A stretch of DNA of 64,000 nucleotides from Streptomyces sp. NRRL S-87 (GCF_000719335.1 NZ_JOGB01000010.1:91386-155385); one strand, 5' to 3'; counted from the stretch's first letter, positions 15,726 to 24,693 are shown. The notes: a model not told the origin generated them from the sequence alone. Numbers and translations: made by a program.

Positions 15726-16535
15726 GTGGGTGATGTGGTGGACTGGTTGACCTCGCTGCCGGCGGTGGTGCTGGTTGTGGGCTGGCTCTCCGTTGCCTTA
15801 CTGGTCGCGGCCGTGGCGCGGATCGGCGTCCGGGCGCTCGTACCGGCCGGGGAGCAGGACCGTGTGCCGCAGATCGCCATGCCCCTGATGCCCACGCTCG
15901 GGGCTGCCTTCGCGATCTTCGCGGCGCTCTCCCTGGCCAGCGAGGCCGGCTACCTGCGCGCGGCGGAGGGGTTGGTGAGTGACGAGGCGGCCGCGGCCTC
16001 CCGTCTGGCGTGGGCGGCGACGAGTCCGCGCGTCCGGTCCGAGCCGATTCATACGGCGCTGCAGGACTACCTGCGGACCACGCGGGCCAGGGAATGGGAG
16101 GGGGCGCCGGCGGCGTCCGTCGACGACCGTGCGACCGCTCGCGCGATCGCACGGATGGAGCGGAGCGTGCGCGCCGAGGCGGCCCGGCCCGAGCTGGGGT
16201 CTCCGGCGAGCACGGAGCTGCTGGTTTCCCTGGACGGCGTCACCAGTGGTCGTCGCGCCCGCATCGCGGCCGCCTCGCGTGAAGTTCCCACGCTGTACGT
16301 CGTCACGCTCGTGGCCAGCGGACTGGCGTTGATCGTGAATGCCGGCGCACTCGTCTTCCGCAGCAGCCTGCGAACGTCGCTGCTCGTCGTGGGCGTGGCG
16401 AGTGTGGTCGGGCTGAGCCTGGCGTTGCTCTTCGCGCTCAGCGCGCCGTGGAGTGGACCGTTCATCGTGAGCGGCCATGCGATCGACAGCGTGATCGGGG
16501 ATCTGCGGTCCGGCTTCTTCGGCGGCGGACCGTAG
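15726..16535 (+). CDS. DUF4239 (bestrophin-like) membrane protein
   Basis: The protein has 269 residues. It has two N-terminal transmembrane helices (VVLVVGWLSVALLVAAVARI and the region IAMPLMPTLGAAFAIFAALS), a helical cytoplasmic domain of about 110 residues, and two C-terminal helices, the layout of DUF4239 proteins. The stretch EAAAASRLAWAA, followed by a pair of helices and RRARIAAASREVPTLYVVTL, matches that family's conserved region. Some relatives are described as bestrophin-like, but ion transport is not shown. The start GTG 15726 is preferred, with a weak GGGA upstream; GTG 15735 is possible. Confidence 0.75.
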   Translation: MGDVVDWLTSLPAVVLVVGWLSVALLVAAVARIGVRALVPAGEQDRVPQIAMPLMPTLGAAFAIFAALSLASEAGYLRAAEGLVSDEAAAASRLAWAATSPRVRSEPIHTALQDYLRTTRAREWEGAPAASVDDRATARAIARMERSVRAEAARPELGSPASTELLVSLDGVTSGRRARIAAASREVPTLYVVTLVASGLALIVNAGALVFRSSLRTSLLVVGVASVVGLSLALLFALSAPWSGPFIVSGHAIDSVIGDLRSGFFGGGP

Positions 16536-16632
16536 AGGAGCGTCCCGTCGGACCGGCCGCATCGGGAGCGGGGCCGCCGCGTCCGGGACCGGCCGTGCGG
16601 GCCCGCGGGGGGCCGAGCCGTACGCCCAGGGC

Positions 16633-17139
16633 TCACCCGTGCGTCCACCCGTGCAGGAGGGCTTCGCGCTCGGGCGGTCTCGGGGTGTCGTCGCCGTGCT
16701 GCCGGCTCCAGCCCAGGAGGGTCCGGGGGTCTGCGGTGCCCTCCCGGAAGCGGGCGAGCAGGTTCTGGGACAGGGCGATCTCCCGGGAGGTGTAGCCGCT
16801 GGTCGCCGCTGCCACCCGTACCTCCTCTTGCGCCCCGTCCTGCGTCCCCAGGACGAGCAGCATCTGGGGCGGTTCCCCACCTCCGTAACCGGACCCGAGC
16901 GTGAGCACCGCTTCCGCCACCACCGCCAGGAAGCGCCCGGCGTCCTTTGCGTGGCTGCCCACGGGCGCGGCCTCGACCTCCACCGAGCCCAGGGTCGACC
17001 ACGGCCACGCCCGGATGCCGTCGGGGCCCCGCGCCCGCACTCCTTCCGAGGTGATGCGGACGCAGTGCCCCGCCGGATCCGGCGGGGAACCCACGTACAC
17101 CGAGTGCTCGGTGATCCAGAACAGTCCCACCATCGCCAC
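16633..17139 (-). CDS. Hypothetical protein, 168 aa
   Basis: The start is GTG 17139 behind GAGGAGG with a 5-nt gap. The protein opens with beta-rich sequence (MAMVGLFWITEHSVYVGSPP, then VRITSEGVRARGPDGIRAWP), then WSTLGSVEVEAAP, resembling a PH-like or DUF-type bacterial domain that starts with an aromatic strand. The C-terminal 50 residues are helical. There is no signal peptide or membrane segment. The function is unknown. The downstream neighbour is convergent (DUF4239), and the upstream DNA carries short CCCGTRCGGAG repeats. Confidence 0.7.
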   Translation of the reverse strand: MAMVGLFWITEHSVYVGSPPDPAGHCVRITSEGVRARGPDGIRAWPWSTLGSVEVEAAPVGSHAKDAGRFLAVVAEAVLTLGSGYGGGEPPQMLLVLGTQDGAQEEVRVAAATSGYTSREIALSQNLLARFREGTADPRTLLGWSRQHGDDTPRPPEREALLHGWTHG

Positions 17140-17311
17140 GGCTGCCTCCTCACGTGCGGCCCGTCCGTCTCGGGCTCATGGGCTCGCTCTCGGGCGCCCT
17201 GCGGCGCCTGGTTCCAGTACGCCCCACCGCGGAGAGCGCGGCATGCCCCTGCATCTCGGGGCTTGACCGTCGACGGGTCCGCGGCCTACGTCCGCCGCCC
17301 GCGGGAGTCAG

Positions 17312-17366
17312 CCCGTGCGGAGGCGGCCCGTGCGGAGGCCCCCGTACGGAGGCGGCCCGTACGGAG
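17312..17366. repeat. Four copies of CCCGTRCGGAG
   Basis: Copies start at 17312, 17327, 17341 and 17356, about 15 bp apart, in non-coding DNA between two minus-strand genes. The function is unknown. The regular spacing argues against chance alone even in GC-rich DNA. Confidence 0.6.
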
Positions 17367-17449
17367 TCAGCCCCACGGCCGGCGTCGAGGTCCCCCCTCG
17401 CGCGACCCGGCATCCCACTCTGCGACGAGCTGAGTGGAGTCCGCCGGGC

Positions 17450-17800
17450 TCACAGCTCGTGGGCGACCGGGTGCAGGGGTTCGTACAGCGGAAGTTCGGC
17501 GCCGCTGGGGAGACGGATCGCAGTCAGTCTGCCCCAGCGTTGTTCGTTGACCGGGCGGGTGATCTCAACGCCCTTGGCACGGAACTCGACCAGCTGGGAG
17601 TCAAGGTCGTCGCACATCAGGTAGAACTCGTGCCGGGGCGGGCCCTCGGTCGGGTGCACCGCCACTTCGGCCGGCGGCAGCTTGAAGACGAGCCAGCCGC
17701 CGCCCGCGTCGACCCCGGGAAAGTCGAGGACCTCACGGATGAAGGAACGGTCCGCCTCGGCGTCCTGGCTGTAGAGGATGACATGCGCACCGCTGATCAT
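17450..17800 (-). CDS. VOC-superfamily (glyoxalase-like) protein
   Basis: The protein has 116 residues from ATG 17800 (GGAG 6 nt upstream). It is a single vicinal-oxygen-chelate domain: ISGAHVILYSQDAEADRSFI, then VLDFPGVDAGGGWLVFKLPP, HEFYLMCDDLDSQLVEFRAK and WGRLTAIRLPSGAELPLYEP. These are the beta-alpha-beta-beta-beta repeats of the fold, with His (HPTEG) and Glu (LYEP) as possible metal ligands. The reaction is unknown; the family includes isomerases, dioxygenases and antibiotic-binding proteins. Confidence 0.8.
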   Translation of the reverse strand: MISGAHVILYSQDAEADRSFIREVLDFPGVDAGGGWLVFKLPPAEVAVHPTEGPPRHEFYLMCDDLDSQLVEFRAKGVEITRPVNEQRWGRLTAIRLPSGAELPLYEPLHPVAHEL

Positions 17801-18292
17801 TGCCGGCTCCGTTCCGTCCGTCTGCAGGCGGTCGTGTCCCCCCTCCCCCGGCATCCTGACACGCTGACGTCGAGAAGGTCTTCGACTGGGTGGGATGACA
17901 CGGTGACCCGCTCGAACGAGGACGCCCTCCTGGGCAGCCCGACGGACCGCTCGGGGGCCGGGCGCCCCGGTCCGGCTGCCGTCGGTGGGTCACGGCCGCC
18001 GACCCCGCCCGTCGACGGCCGCGCGCAGCTCTGGCACGAACTCCCCACGCCGCACGTCCAGGTGGGCATCCAGGGACAACCATCGCCCAGCTTCGACCTG
18101 CTTCTCCTGCGGTGCGCGAAGACGACCGCGGTGGGAGCTTCCGGCCACGTGTACGGCGCACGACGCCGACCCGCGCGTTCGTCCTGCATGCCCGCCGCGC
18201 CGAAGCCGCGGCGTTCGTGGCTGAGCGCGCAGGTGGTCGCAGCGTTCTGAGCACTCGGCGGGACAGACCGCCTGCGGTGCACCGCGCCAGCT
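17801..18292. other. Intergenic region with orphan coding-like fragment
   Basis: No intact gene is supported. On the minus strand a frame ending at TGA (17990-17992) reads EAGRWLSLDAHLDVRRGEFV, then PELRAAVDGRG, with strong third-position GC and natural-looking helices, but it has no start codon in reach. It looks like the surviving C-terminus of a decayed gene. Confidence 0.3.
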
Positions 18293-18820
18293 TCAGCCCC
18301 GAGACCGGCGGGGCCGGTGTGGACGACGGCGCCCCGGTGAGGGTTCGGGAGCGGCCTCCGGTGAGGAGAATCCGCCGGGCACCGCGGCCCGCTGCGCCAG
18401 GCGCTCCGCGGGAGGGGTCGCCGGCGTGGGGAGGACGGGCCTGGCGGTGGCCAGGACCGCGAGGTGTGGGACGTGCCGGGCGCAGGCCTGGCAGACCTCG
18501 GCCAGGGTCCAGACCTGACCGACGGCCGGGTTGTGGACGAGGACCAGCAGGCTGGTGCCGGCGCATTGGACGCGGGATTCGTGGAGGGCGCACTGCGCGC
18601 TGCCGCAGCTGCAGGCGGCGTTGGGGCGGGCTCCGGCGAGGCGCCCGTGGGCCTTGATGTGCTCGGCGGCGAAGCGTCGCAGGCTCGCGGCGTCCTTCGA
18701 ACGGGGCGGCATCCGGCACGTGGCGTTGCTGCAGGTGACGGACACGGTGTGATCGGAGTGGCCGGCGAGGCGGACCGTCCAGGTCCGTCCCGGCACGCGT
18801 GATCCGGGCATCAGGGTCAA
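18293..18820 (-). CDS. Cys-rich hypothetical protein
   Basis: The protein has 175 residues from ATG 18820 (ATG 18808 is possible). The first 130 residues contain several close Cys pairs (CSNATC, CSCGSAQC, a single Cys in QCAGTS, CQAC), which suggests bound zinc or disulfides. The last 45 residues are Pro/Arg-rich and low complexity. The segment LVLVHNPAVGQVWTLAEVCQ is the most ordered part. I do not recognise a named family. It is monocistronic and divergent from the SnoaL-like gene. Confidence 0.6.
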   Translation of the reverse strand: MTLMPGSRVPGRTWTVRLAGHSDHTVSVTCSNATCRMPPRSKDAASLRRFAAEHIKAHGRLAGARPNAACSCGSAQCALHESRVQCAGTSLLVLVHNPAVGQVWTLAEVCQACARHVPHLAVLATARPVLPTPATPPAERLAQRAAVPGGFSSPEAAPEPSPGRRRPHRPRRSRG

Positions 18821-19152
18821 GGTGGGTCCTGTCGTCGTGCTGGTAGCGGCCGGCGTTCCTGCCGGCTCGTGAAGGATCCGCGAGCGCGCCGTGCCGCGGA
18901 GGACAGCCGCCGACGGCGCAGGCGCTCTGGCTCAGAGCGCGCGCAGAGCGGCGCCTACCCTGCCGAGAATATCGGCGTCATCCCCGGAAAGCTGCAGGTA
19001 CCCCCCGTCCGGCTGCCTCCCGCGAGCCCGTCAGAGCCGAGGGCCGGCATCCGCCCCGTGAACGCGCACCGGGCAAGGGGCCGAGCCGGACCGGGCGCGC
19101 CCGCAACGAGTCGTTGCCGTGCCCGCGGTCGGCAGGACCTACCGTGGTCACC

Positions 19153-19533
19153 ATGAGTACCCCGGAGCAGAACAAGGCCACCGCCGTGGCGTTCTACGAC
19201 CTGATGTTCAACGAGTGCCGGCCGGCCGAGGCCATCGATCGGTACGCGGGGGACACGTACATCCAGCACAACCCCCACGTCGCCGACGGCAAACAGGCCT
19301 TCATCGACTATTTCGAACGCATGGCCGCCGAGTTCCCCGGCAAGAAGGTCGAATTCAAGCGCGTCATTGCCGAGGGGGACCACGTCGTCCTGCACTGCCA
19401 CCAGACCTGGCCGGAGGAGGAGTACGCCGGGATGGACGTCTTCCGCTTCGACTCCGCGGGCAGGATCGTCGAGCACTGGGACGTCCTCCAGGTCATCCCG
19501 CCCACCTCGAAGAACGACAACACCATGTTCTGA
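19153..19533 (+). CDS. SnoaL-like / NTF2-fold protein
   Basis: The protein has 126 residues of one SnoaL-like domain: [20 protein letters not shown], then [20 protein letters not shown] and [20 protein letters not shown], ending [12 protein letters not shown]. The QHNP and EHWD motifs are hallmarks of the subgroup often annotated as nuclear transport factor 2 family or polyketide-cyclase-like. Stand-alone members have unknown roles. There is no PKS nearby, so a cyclase role is not implied. Confidence 0.85.
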   Translation: MSTPEQNKATAVAFYDLMFNECRPAEAIDRYAGDTYIQHNPHVADGKQAFIDYFERMAAEFPGKKVEFKRVIAEGDHVVLHCHQTWPEEEYAGMDVFRFDSAGRIVEHWDVLQVIPPTSKNDNTMF

Positions 19534-19557
19534 CACGGAGAGGGGGGAAGCGGGTAC

Positions 19558-20337
19558 TCAGTCGACCCCGGTGTCGGCTGCGGTGCGGCCGAGTACGTCG
19601 ACGCCGAGCGCTGCCAGTCGACCGACGATGTGCGCGCCCAGCGCCTCCCGGGCGGCATTCAGGTACCGCAGCTCGGTCCGTGCCCGTTCGGCCAGGTCCT
19701 CAGGGAGCGGGATCCCGGCCTCCACGCACTTCGTCATGGTGTGGGTCGCCGACGACAGGGCGTGCCCGAGCGTGGTCGCGTCGATCCCGTGGCCGTTCGC
19801 TTCGAGCGCGCGCAGCATCGAGCCGCGGCGCATCAGAGTGCGGACAGAGCCTGCGTGTGCAAACCAGAGGCCGTCATGGAGCGCTTCGTCGAAGGCCTCG
19901 TTGACTTCGGCCCTGGCCGCGTGCCACGACTCGGAATAGGTCACGGGGTCGACGGGCCGGCCGTCTCTCAGTTCGGCATAGGTGTCGAGGAGGAGCAGGT
20001 GCCATGCCCGGGTGGTCGAGCGCATGCGGTTCAGTCGTTCCGTCGTGGCCGTCTGTCGCGCCAGTCTCTCCGCGGCTTGCTCCCGCTCCTCGGCTGCCTG
20101 CCGGTTCAGTTCGGCCACCCGCAACTCGAACTGCTGTTGACGATGGAGGAGTTCGTCTTCGCGACGCTGCTGCGCGCGCTCCTTCTCCTCTTGCCGGACC
20201 AGCGTCTCCCGCCGCTCCGCCGCCTGCCGTCGATGCAGCAGGAGTGGCCCGACTACCGCGCCCGCTGCACCGACGACGGCCCCACCCGCTGCCCCGATCA
20301 GCGCGTACAACGCTGCTGTGTCCGCCATGGCGACCAT
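19558..20337 (-). CDS. Membrane-anchored coiled-coil protein
   Basis: The protein has 259 residues from ATG 20337 (ATG 20328 is equally possible). One N-terminal transmembrane helix (LYALIGAAGGAVVGAAGAVV) is followed by a long Gln/Glu/Arg-rich coiled coil at about residues 35-100 (RQEEKERAQQRREDELLHRQ). A globular helical domain with conserved Trp/His positions follows (RAWHLLLLDTYAELRDGR). No enzyme motif is seen. The layout suggests a tethered scaffold facing the cytoplasm. Confidence 0.65.
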   Translation of the reverse strand: MVAMADTAALYALIGAAGGAVVGAAGAVVGPLLLHRRQAAERRETLVRQEEKERAQQRREDELLHRQQQFELRVAELNRQAAEEREQAAERLARQTATTERLNRMRSTTRAWHLLLLDTYAELRDGRPVDPVTYSESWHAARAEVNEAFDEALHDGLWFAHAGSVRTLMRRGSMLRALEANGHGIDATTLGHALSSATHTMTKCVEAGIPLPEDLAERARTELRYLNAAREALGAHIVGRLAALGVDVLGRTAADTGVD

Positions 20338-20545
20338 TCTGCCCGGGGAGGCTGCAACCACCGCGGCAGATCGCAAAGTTGTGCTTCGGGCAGGGCGCCG
20401 ACCGGACCGTACCGCTCGGTGTTGTTGATCGCCGTGCGCAGCGCGGCCGGTACCGCGTCCCTGGCCGGCCGGTCCTGATGCGGCGAGGCCTCCCGGCCGA
20501 ACGAGCGGCCGGGCGCTCGTGGGGTGGTGCCGGTCGTGGACGGCG

Positions 20546-21382
20546 TCAGCGGGTGCGTACGGCCGTGACGGTGAAGCGTTCGACCTCGGCCAGGTGGCCG
20601 CCCGTGGAGGCGACGACGGTAAGGACCGGATCGGTCGGCCGGGTGTACGAGACGGTCGTGCTCCAGGGCGTGTGCGAGCCGCCGGCCGAGGTGCAGCATG
20701 TGGCGCCGAGGGGCCGTGCCGACGACGGCTGGCGCACCTGCACCGTGATGCTCTCGTCGACGCCGGTGATCCGTCCGCCCGCCTTGAGCGGGGTCGAGGC
20801 CGGGGAGCCGTACACGGGCCGGGTCAGGGAGAACGTCGTGTCGTCGGTGCCCACCACTTCCCAGGGGGCATCCGGGCCGGTGCCGTACCGCACGAGGTGG
20901 ATGACCGCCGCGGTGCCCCGTCGCGCCTCCTCGGGGTGGCCCGGGCCGACGCCGATCCGGGCGTGGCGGCCGGTGACCGAGCGTGAGGAGATCCGGTCGA
21001 TCTCCCCGAAGCCCAGGTAGCCCCGTACGAAGGCCAGAGCGGTCTGGTCCGCGTCCAGGTGCCAGGGTTGGTGGCCGCCCTGCCGGTGGGAGCGCTGCCA
21101 GTCCAGGGCCTGCGCGGGGGTGGTGAACGGCCAGAGCGGCTGCAGGCCCGGCCCGAGGGCGGGCTCGGCGCCTGCGGGTGCCGAGGTGGTGGAGGCAGGG
21201 GTCAGGGTGGGGGTGGGGGTGGCCGGGTTCGACCCGGACGGTGCACTGAGGGTGCCGGACGGCGGGCCCGTCGGAGTCGGGTGCCCTGGGGAACCGTCGC
21301 AGCCGACCAGCAGCAGCCCGGTGACCGCCGTGGCGGCGGTGAGGAAGCGGAGGCGACGGGTGAGCCGGAGCCGAAGGTTCAT
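20546..21382 (-). CDS. Secreted lipoprotein, unknown function
   Basis: The protein has 278 residues from ATG 21382 (GGAG 5 nt upstream). The Arg-rich N-terminus and LTAATAVTGLLLVGC give a typical lipobox with Cys about 28, so it should be lipidated on the outer face of the membrane. A Pro/Thr/Ser-rich linker of about 50 residues follows, then a globular domain (ALDWQRSHRQGGHQPWHLDA; LAFVRGYLGFGEIDRISSRS; VIHLVRYGTGPDAPWEVVG) ending in beta strands. No catalytic motif is evident. It is divergent from the hemerythrin operon. Confidence 0.75.
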   Translation of the reverse strand: MNLRLRLTRRLRFLTAATAVTGLLLVGCDGSPGHPTPTGPPSGTLSAPSGSNPATPTPTLTPASTTSAPAGAEPALGPGLQPLWPFTTPAQALDWQRSHRQGGHQPWHLDADQTALAFVRGYLGFGEIDRISSRSVTGRHARIGVGPGHPEEARRGTAAVIHLVRYGTGPDAPWEVVGTDDTTFSLTRPVYGSPASTPLKAGGRITGVDESITVQVRQPSSARPLGATCCTSAGGSHTPWSTTVSYTRPTDPVLTVVASTGGHLAEVERFTVTAVRTR

Positions 21383-21765
21383 GGGGACTCCAGGACGGTG
21401 ACTCCGGACGCGCACGCTCCTCCACGATGGTGGGTGCCGCCGGTGGGCACATGGTCCCATCGCGGCGGGCCGCTGGGAAGCCCGGCGGTCGCCGCGAGTC
21501 AGCGAGGCCCGCCCCTACTCCCCTGCCGCCGGCTGCCCGCCCGCCCGGGTGCGTCCTTTCGCGCTTCTGCGGGGCCGGCCCTGCCCCGCGCCGGTGAGGG
21601 CCTGGCGTCCTCGGCCGGCGACGCCTTGCCGGCCCAGCCGTACCCGAGACGGGTGACTCCGTCCTGCGACGCGGGATCGGACACGCTGCAGGGGGAAGGC
21701 CGTCAACCGGGACCACCGTCGACCCGGCCGTGGTCGTCCCGTGCGGCGAGGCTGGAGGAGAAGCT

Positions 21766-22242
21766 GTGGATGCGATCGTGCTGCTGCGCGAAGACCACAA
21801 GACGGTCGAGAAGCTCTTCAAGGCGTTCGAGAAGACCGACGACGAGGACACCACCGAGCGGCGCCGGATCGCGGACGAGGTGATCGAGGAGCTCACGGTC
21901 CATGCCTGGATCGAGGAGCAGTACTTCTACCCCGCCGCCCGTGAGGCCGCCCCGGACACCAAGGACCACGTCCTCGAGAGCATCGAGGAGCACCACGCAG
22001 TGGTGTGGATGCTCTCCGAGCTCAAGACCATGGACGCGTCCGACGAGCGGTTCAAGGCCAAGATGAGCGTGCTGATGGAGCAGGTGCGCCACCACGTCGA
22101 GGAGGAGGAGAAGGACTGGTTCCCCGACGTCCGCAAGGCCATGGGCCGCAACCGCCTCCTGGAACTCGGCGAACAGCTCGAAGACGCGAAGGGGCAGGCG
22201 CCGCGCGACCCGCTGAAGGTCCCCAGCGCGGCCTCCGAATGA
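21766..22242 (+). CDS. Hemerythrin HHE domain protein
   Basis: The protein has 158 residues from GTG 21766 behind GGAGGAG. It is a four-helix HHE protein with the di-iron ligand pattern in order: REDHKTVEKLF, HAWIEEQYFYP, IEEHHAVVWML and HHVEEEEKDWFPDV. Such proteins bind a non-haem di-iron centre that senses or handles oxygen, nitric oxide or peroxide. It is the first gene of a tight four-gene set: its stop overlaps the next start (ATGA). Confidence 0.88.
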   Translation: MDAIVLLREDHKTVEKLFKAFEKTDDEDTTERRRIADEVIEELTVHAWIEEQYFYPAAREAAPDTKDHVLESIEEHHAVVWMLSELKTMDASDERFKAKMSVLMEQVRHHVEEEEKDWFPDVRKAMGRNRLLELGEQLEDAKGQAPRDPLKVPSAASE

Positions 22243-22676
22243 CCGTCGAGCCGGGTCGCCCACGGGGATGGCGGCGGGCGCGCGGGGCAGGTCGCGTGCT
22301 GGCCGCGGCACTGGTCGCCACGGCTGCGAGCGGGTGCGGAGCGCCGGGGCCGCGCGAGGACGACGCCGTCACCGCGGCACGGGCCTTCGAGGCCTCCCTG
22401 GCCGCCGCCCAGTACGCGCAGGCCTGCACACTGCTGGCACCGCAGACCCGCGAAGAGGTGGCCGGCGAGGAGGACTGCGCCGGCGCCCTGGCGAAGGAGG
22501 AGTTGCCCTCCGGGCGCGGGCAGGCGCAGGCGCAGGTGTACGGGCGGCAGGCGATGGTCCGGCTGGTCGGGGACACCCTGTTCCTGTCCCAGTTCGACAA
22601 GGGCTGGAAGGTCACCGCCGCCGGCTGCACCCCCCGCTCCGACCAGCCCTACGACTGCCAGGTCAAGGGAGGCTGA
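22239..22676 (+). CDS. Small lipoprotein in the hemerythrin operon
   Basis: The protein has 145 residues, with ATG 22239 overlapping the hemerythrin stop. After a basic N-terminus, VLAAALVATAASGCG gives a lipobox. The mature part begins with a helix (AVTAARAFEASLAAAQYAQA), contains Cys at three or four places (CTLLAPQ, DCAGAL, GCTPRS, DCQVKGG) and a small beta domain (LVGDTLFLSQFDKGWKVTAA). No family was recognised. It is probably anchored outside the membrane. Confidence 0.75.
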   Translation: MTVEPGRPRGWRRARGAGRVLAAALVATAASGCGAPGPREDDAVTAARAFEASLAAAQYAQACTLLAPQTREEVAGEEDCAGALAKEELPSGRGQAQAQVYGRQAMVRLVGDTLFLSQFDKGWKVTAAGCTPRSDQPYDCQVKGG

Positions 22677-22679
22677 AGC

Positions 22680-22763
22680 ATGCGCGGACTGTTCGTCACC
22701 GTCCTGGCCGTCATCCTCGTCGGGCTGGCCTACTTCACCACGATCGGACTGCTCCAACGATGA
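22680..22763 (+). CDS. 27-residue membrane peptide
   Basis: This short ORF (ATG 22680, stop overlapping the next start by 4 nt) encodes MRGLFVTVLAVILVGLAYFT followed by TIGLLQR: one transmembrane helix flanked by a basic N-terminus and a short tail. It starts 3 nt after the lipoprotein stop and is coupled to the DUF6766 gene by an ATGA overlap, so it is almost surely translated. A role as a small subunit or regulator of the membrane protein that follows is inference. Confidence 0.7.
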   Translation: MRGLFVTVLAVILVGLAYFTTIGLLQR

Positions 22764-23461
22764 CCACGAGCACGTCGGGCCGCGCCGGGCGGGGATTCTG
22801 GCGGGACAACAGCCTCACCCTGGCCTTCGGCGGCGCGTTCCTGATCGTCCTGGCCTGCCAGGCCGTCGCCGGGCGCGCGGAGTTCAACGAGCAGCTCGCC
22901 ACGGCAGGGTTGCAGCAGGTCACCTTCGGCGAGTACCTCACGTCGTCGGACTTCGCGGTCGACGTCACCGAGAACTGGCAGTCGGAGTTCCTGCAGTTCT
23001 TCCTCTACATCTTCGGCACCGTCTACCTGCTCCAGCGCGGCTCCCCCGAGTCCAAGGAACTGGACAAGGCCGGCCCGGAGAGCGAGCGGGACCAGCGGAT
23101 GGGTGAGCACGCGCGGGCGGACTCCCCGCCGTGGGCCGGGGTCGGCGGCTGGCGGCAGACCCTGTACTCGCGCTCGCTCGGCATCGTGATGGCGCTGCTG
23201 TTCGTGCTGTCCTGGCTGGCGCAGTCCGTGGCCGGCACCGCGGCCTACAACGCCGAACAGCTCCGGGACCTGTCCGAACCGGTCAGCTGGGCCGCCTACC
23301 TGGCCTCCGCGGACTTCTGGAGCCGGACGCTGCAGAACTGGCAGTCCGAACTCCTCGCGGTGGCCGCCATGGCCATCCTCTCGGTCTACCTCCGCCAGCG
23401 TGGCTCCCCCGAGTCCAAACCCGTCGGCGCCCCGCACCACGCCACCGGCGTCGAGGGCTAG
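22760..23461 (+). CDS. DUF6766-type membrane protein with internal duplication
   Basis: The protein has 233 residues and four hydrophobic segments arranged as two similar halves. Each half has a helix ending in LACQAVAGRAEFN or LSWLAQSVAGTAAYN, an external loop (FGEYLTSSDFAVDVTENWQS; WAAYLASADFWSRTLQNWQS), a second helix, and the identical cytoplasmic motif QRGSPESK. The duplication is visible by eye. The family is common next to stress genes in actinomycetes and has no assigned function. It is the last gene of the hemerythrin operon and is followed by a strong hairpin. Confidence 0.8.
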   Translation: MTTSTSGRAGRGFWRDNSLTLAFGGAFLIVLACQAVAGRAEFNEQLATAGLQQVTFGEYLTSSDFAVDVTENWQSEFLQFFLYIFGTVYLLQRGSPESKELDKAGPESERDQRMGEHARADSPPWAGVGGWRQTLYSRSLGIVMALLFVLSWLAQSVAGTAAYNAEQLRDLSEPVSWAAYLASADFWSRTLQNWQSELLAVAAMAILSVYLRQRGSPESKPVGAPHHATGVEG

Positions 23462-23557
23462 GTCGGGCGCCCCCGCCCCGGCCTCGGAGTGCGACCGCGG
23501 GGGCATGGGCACGGCGAGGCGGTGCGGGCGCGGGTGGGCGTCCGGGGCGGCAACGGG

Positions 23558-23600
23558 CCGGGGCCCGGGGAAAGCCGGTGCGGCGTTCCCCGGGCCCCGG
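23558..23600. terminator. Hairpin between convergent operons
   Basis: A perfect 15-bp stem (CCGGGGCCCGGGGAA and its complement) with a 13-nt loop lies between the DUF6766 gene and the convergent sigma factor gene. It should stop transcription from both sides. Confidence 0.65.
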
Positions 23601-23658
23601 GCGATCCGGCGGGGCCACGAGCGGGTCGTCGTGTCCTCGAGGGCCGGCCGGCGGGCTG

Positions 23659-24603
23659 TCAGTCGTCGCGGAGCAGTTGCTCGCGCAGTTCGTGCAGGGT
23701 GCGGGTGAGGATGCGGGAGACGTGCATCTGGGAGAGGCCCACCTCGGCGCCGATCTCGGCCTGGGTCATCTCCTGCGCGAAGCGCAGCCGCAGAATCCGG
23801 GCGGAGCGCTCGTCGAGGCCGGCGAGCAGGGGGGCGAGCGTGTGCCAGTCCTCCACGGCTTCCAGGGCCGCGTCGGGCTCGCCCACGGTCTCGGCCAGGC
23901 TGCGCGCGGAGCGGCTCGAGGCGGCGGCTCGCCGGTTGTCGTCCGCCGAGTCCTGGGGGGCGTCGAGGGACTGGGTGGAGTAGCCGTTGGCGGCCACCAG
24001 GCCCTCGCGGACCTCGTCCTCGGTGAGGTCCAGGTAGCGGGCGAGTTCCGCCTGGCTGGGGGCGTGGCCGAGGACGGACCCCAGGGCGTCGGTCGCCTTC
24101 GCGAGCTCGGAGCGCAGCTCCTGGAGGCGGCGGGGTACGCGGACGGCCCAGGTGGTGTCACGGAAGTGTCGTTTGATCTCGCCGGTGATGTAGGGCAGGG
24201 CGAGGGTGGTGAACTGGGTGTTCCGGTCCGGGTCGTAGCGGTCGATGGCCTTGATGAGGCCGATGATGCCGACCTGGACGATGTCCTCGTTCTCCGGGCC
24301 GCCGGGGCGGTCCCGGAACGGGCGGGCGGCGAAGTTCACGAGCGAGACGTTCATCTCGATCAGCGTGTTGCGCACGTACTGGTACGCGCGGGTGCCCTCC
24401 TCGAGGGTGCGGAGCCGTTCGAAGAACAGGCGCGTCAGCTGCCGGGCGTCAGCGGGTGCCAGCTCACGTGGGCAGGGCACGTGCGGCAGTCCGCTCAGCA
24501 TCGGCGCGTCGGCGGCGGCCGGGGAGGTGCCGACCGGACGGGGGTCGGCTTCGGGCGCGGCCTGGATCGGGGCCTCGGGCACGGACGGGGCCGTGGAAGT
24601 CAT
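23659..24603 (-). CDS. SigB/SigF-family RNA polymerase sigma factor
   Basis: The protein has 314 residues with ATG 24603 behind AAGGAG. Region 2 is plain (LIEMNVSLVNFAARPFRDRP, then EDIVQVGIIGLIKAIDRYDP and LPYITGEIKRHFRDTTWAVR), followed by region 3 and a region 4 helix-turn-helix (RFAQEMTQAEIGAEVGLSQM). VPRRLQEL after region 2 is typical of the SigB/F/G group. The N-terminal 60 residues are an Ala/Pro-rich extension. Such factors in Streptomyces govern osmotic and oxidative stress or spore maturation and are usually held by an anti-sigma factor; none is encoded next to it. A SigB-like promoter lies about 95 bp upstream, suggesting autoregulation. Confidence 0.92.
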   Translation of the reverse strand: MTSTAPSVPEAPIQAAPEADPRPVGTSPAAADAPMLSGLPHVPCPRELAPADARQLTRLFFERLRTLEEGTRAYQYVRNTLIEMNVSLVNFAARPFRDRPGGPENEDIVQVGIIGLIKAIDRYDPDRNTQFTTLALPYITGEIKRHFRDTTWAVRVPRRLQELRSELAKATDALGSVLGHAPSQAELARYLDLTEDEVREGLVAANGYSTQSLDAPQDSADDNRRAAASSRSARSLAETVGEPDAALEAVEDWHTLAPLLAGLDERSARILRLRFAQEMTQAEIGAEVGLSQMHVSRILTRTLHELREQLLRDD

Positions 24604-24693
24604 CGTCTTCGCTCCTTGGGCACGGGGCTTGCGGCGCGTATCGGGTCATGCGGAAGTTCGGCTCCGCTTCCCAGAACCTTGCCCGGTCGACGA

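Noticed and set aside
17985..18224. Plus-strand frames between the VOC and Cys-rich genes
   Set aside because: No start signal, poor amino acid composition, and the opposite strand carries the better coding-like fragment, itself not an intact gene.
19153..19533. SnoaL-like protein considered as a polyketide cyclase
   Set aside because: No type II PKS genes are present, and stand-alone SnoaL-like proteins are widespread with other roles.
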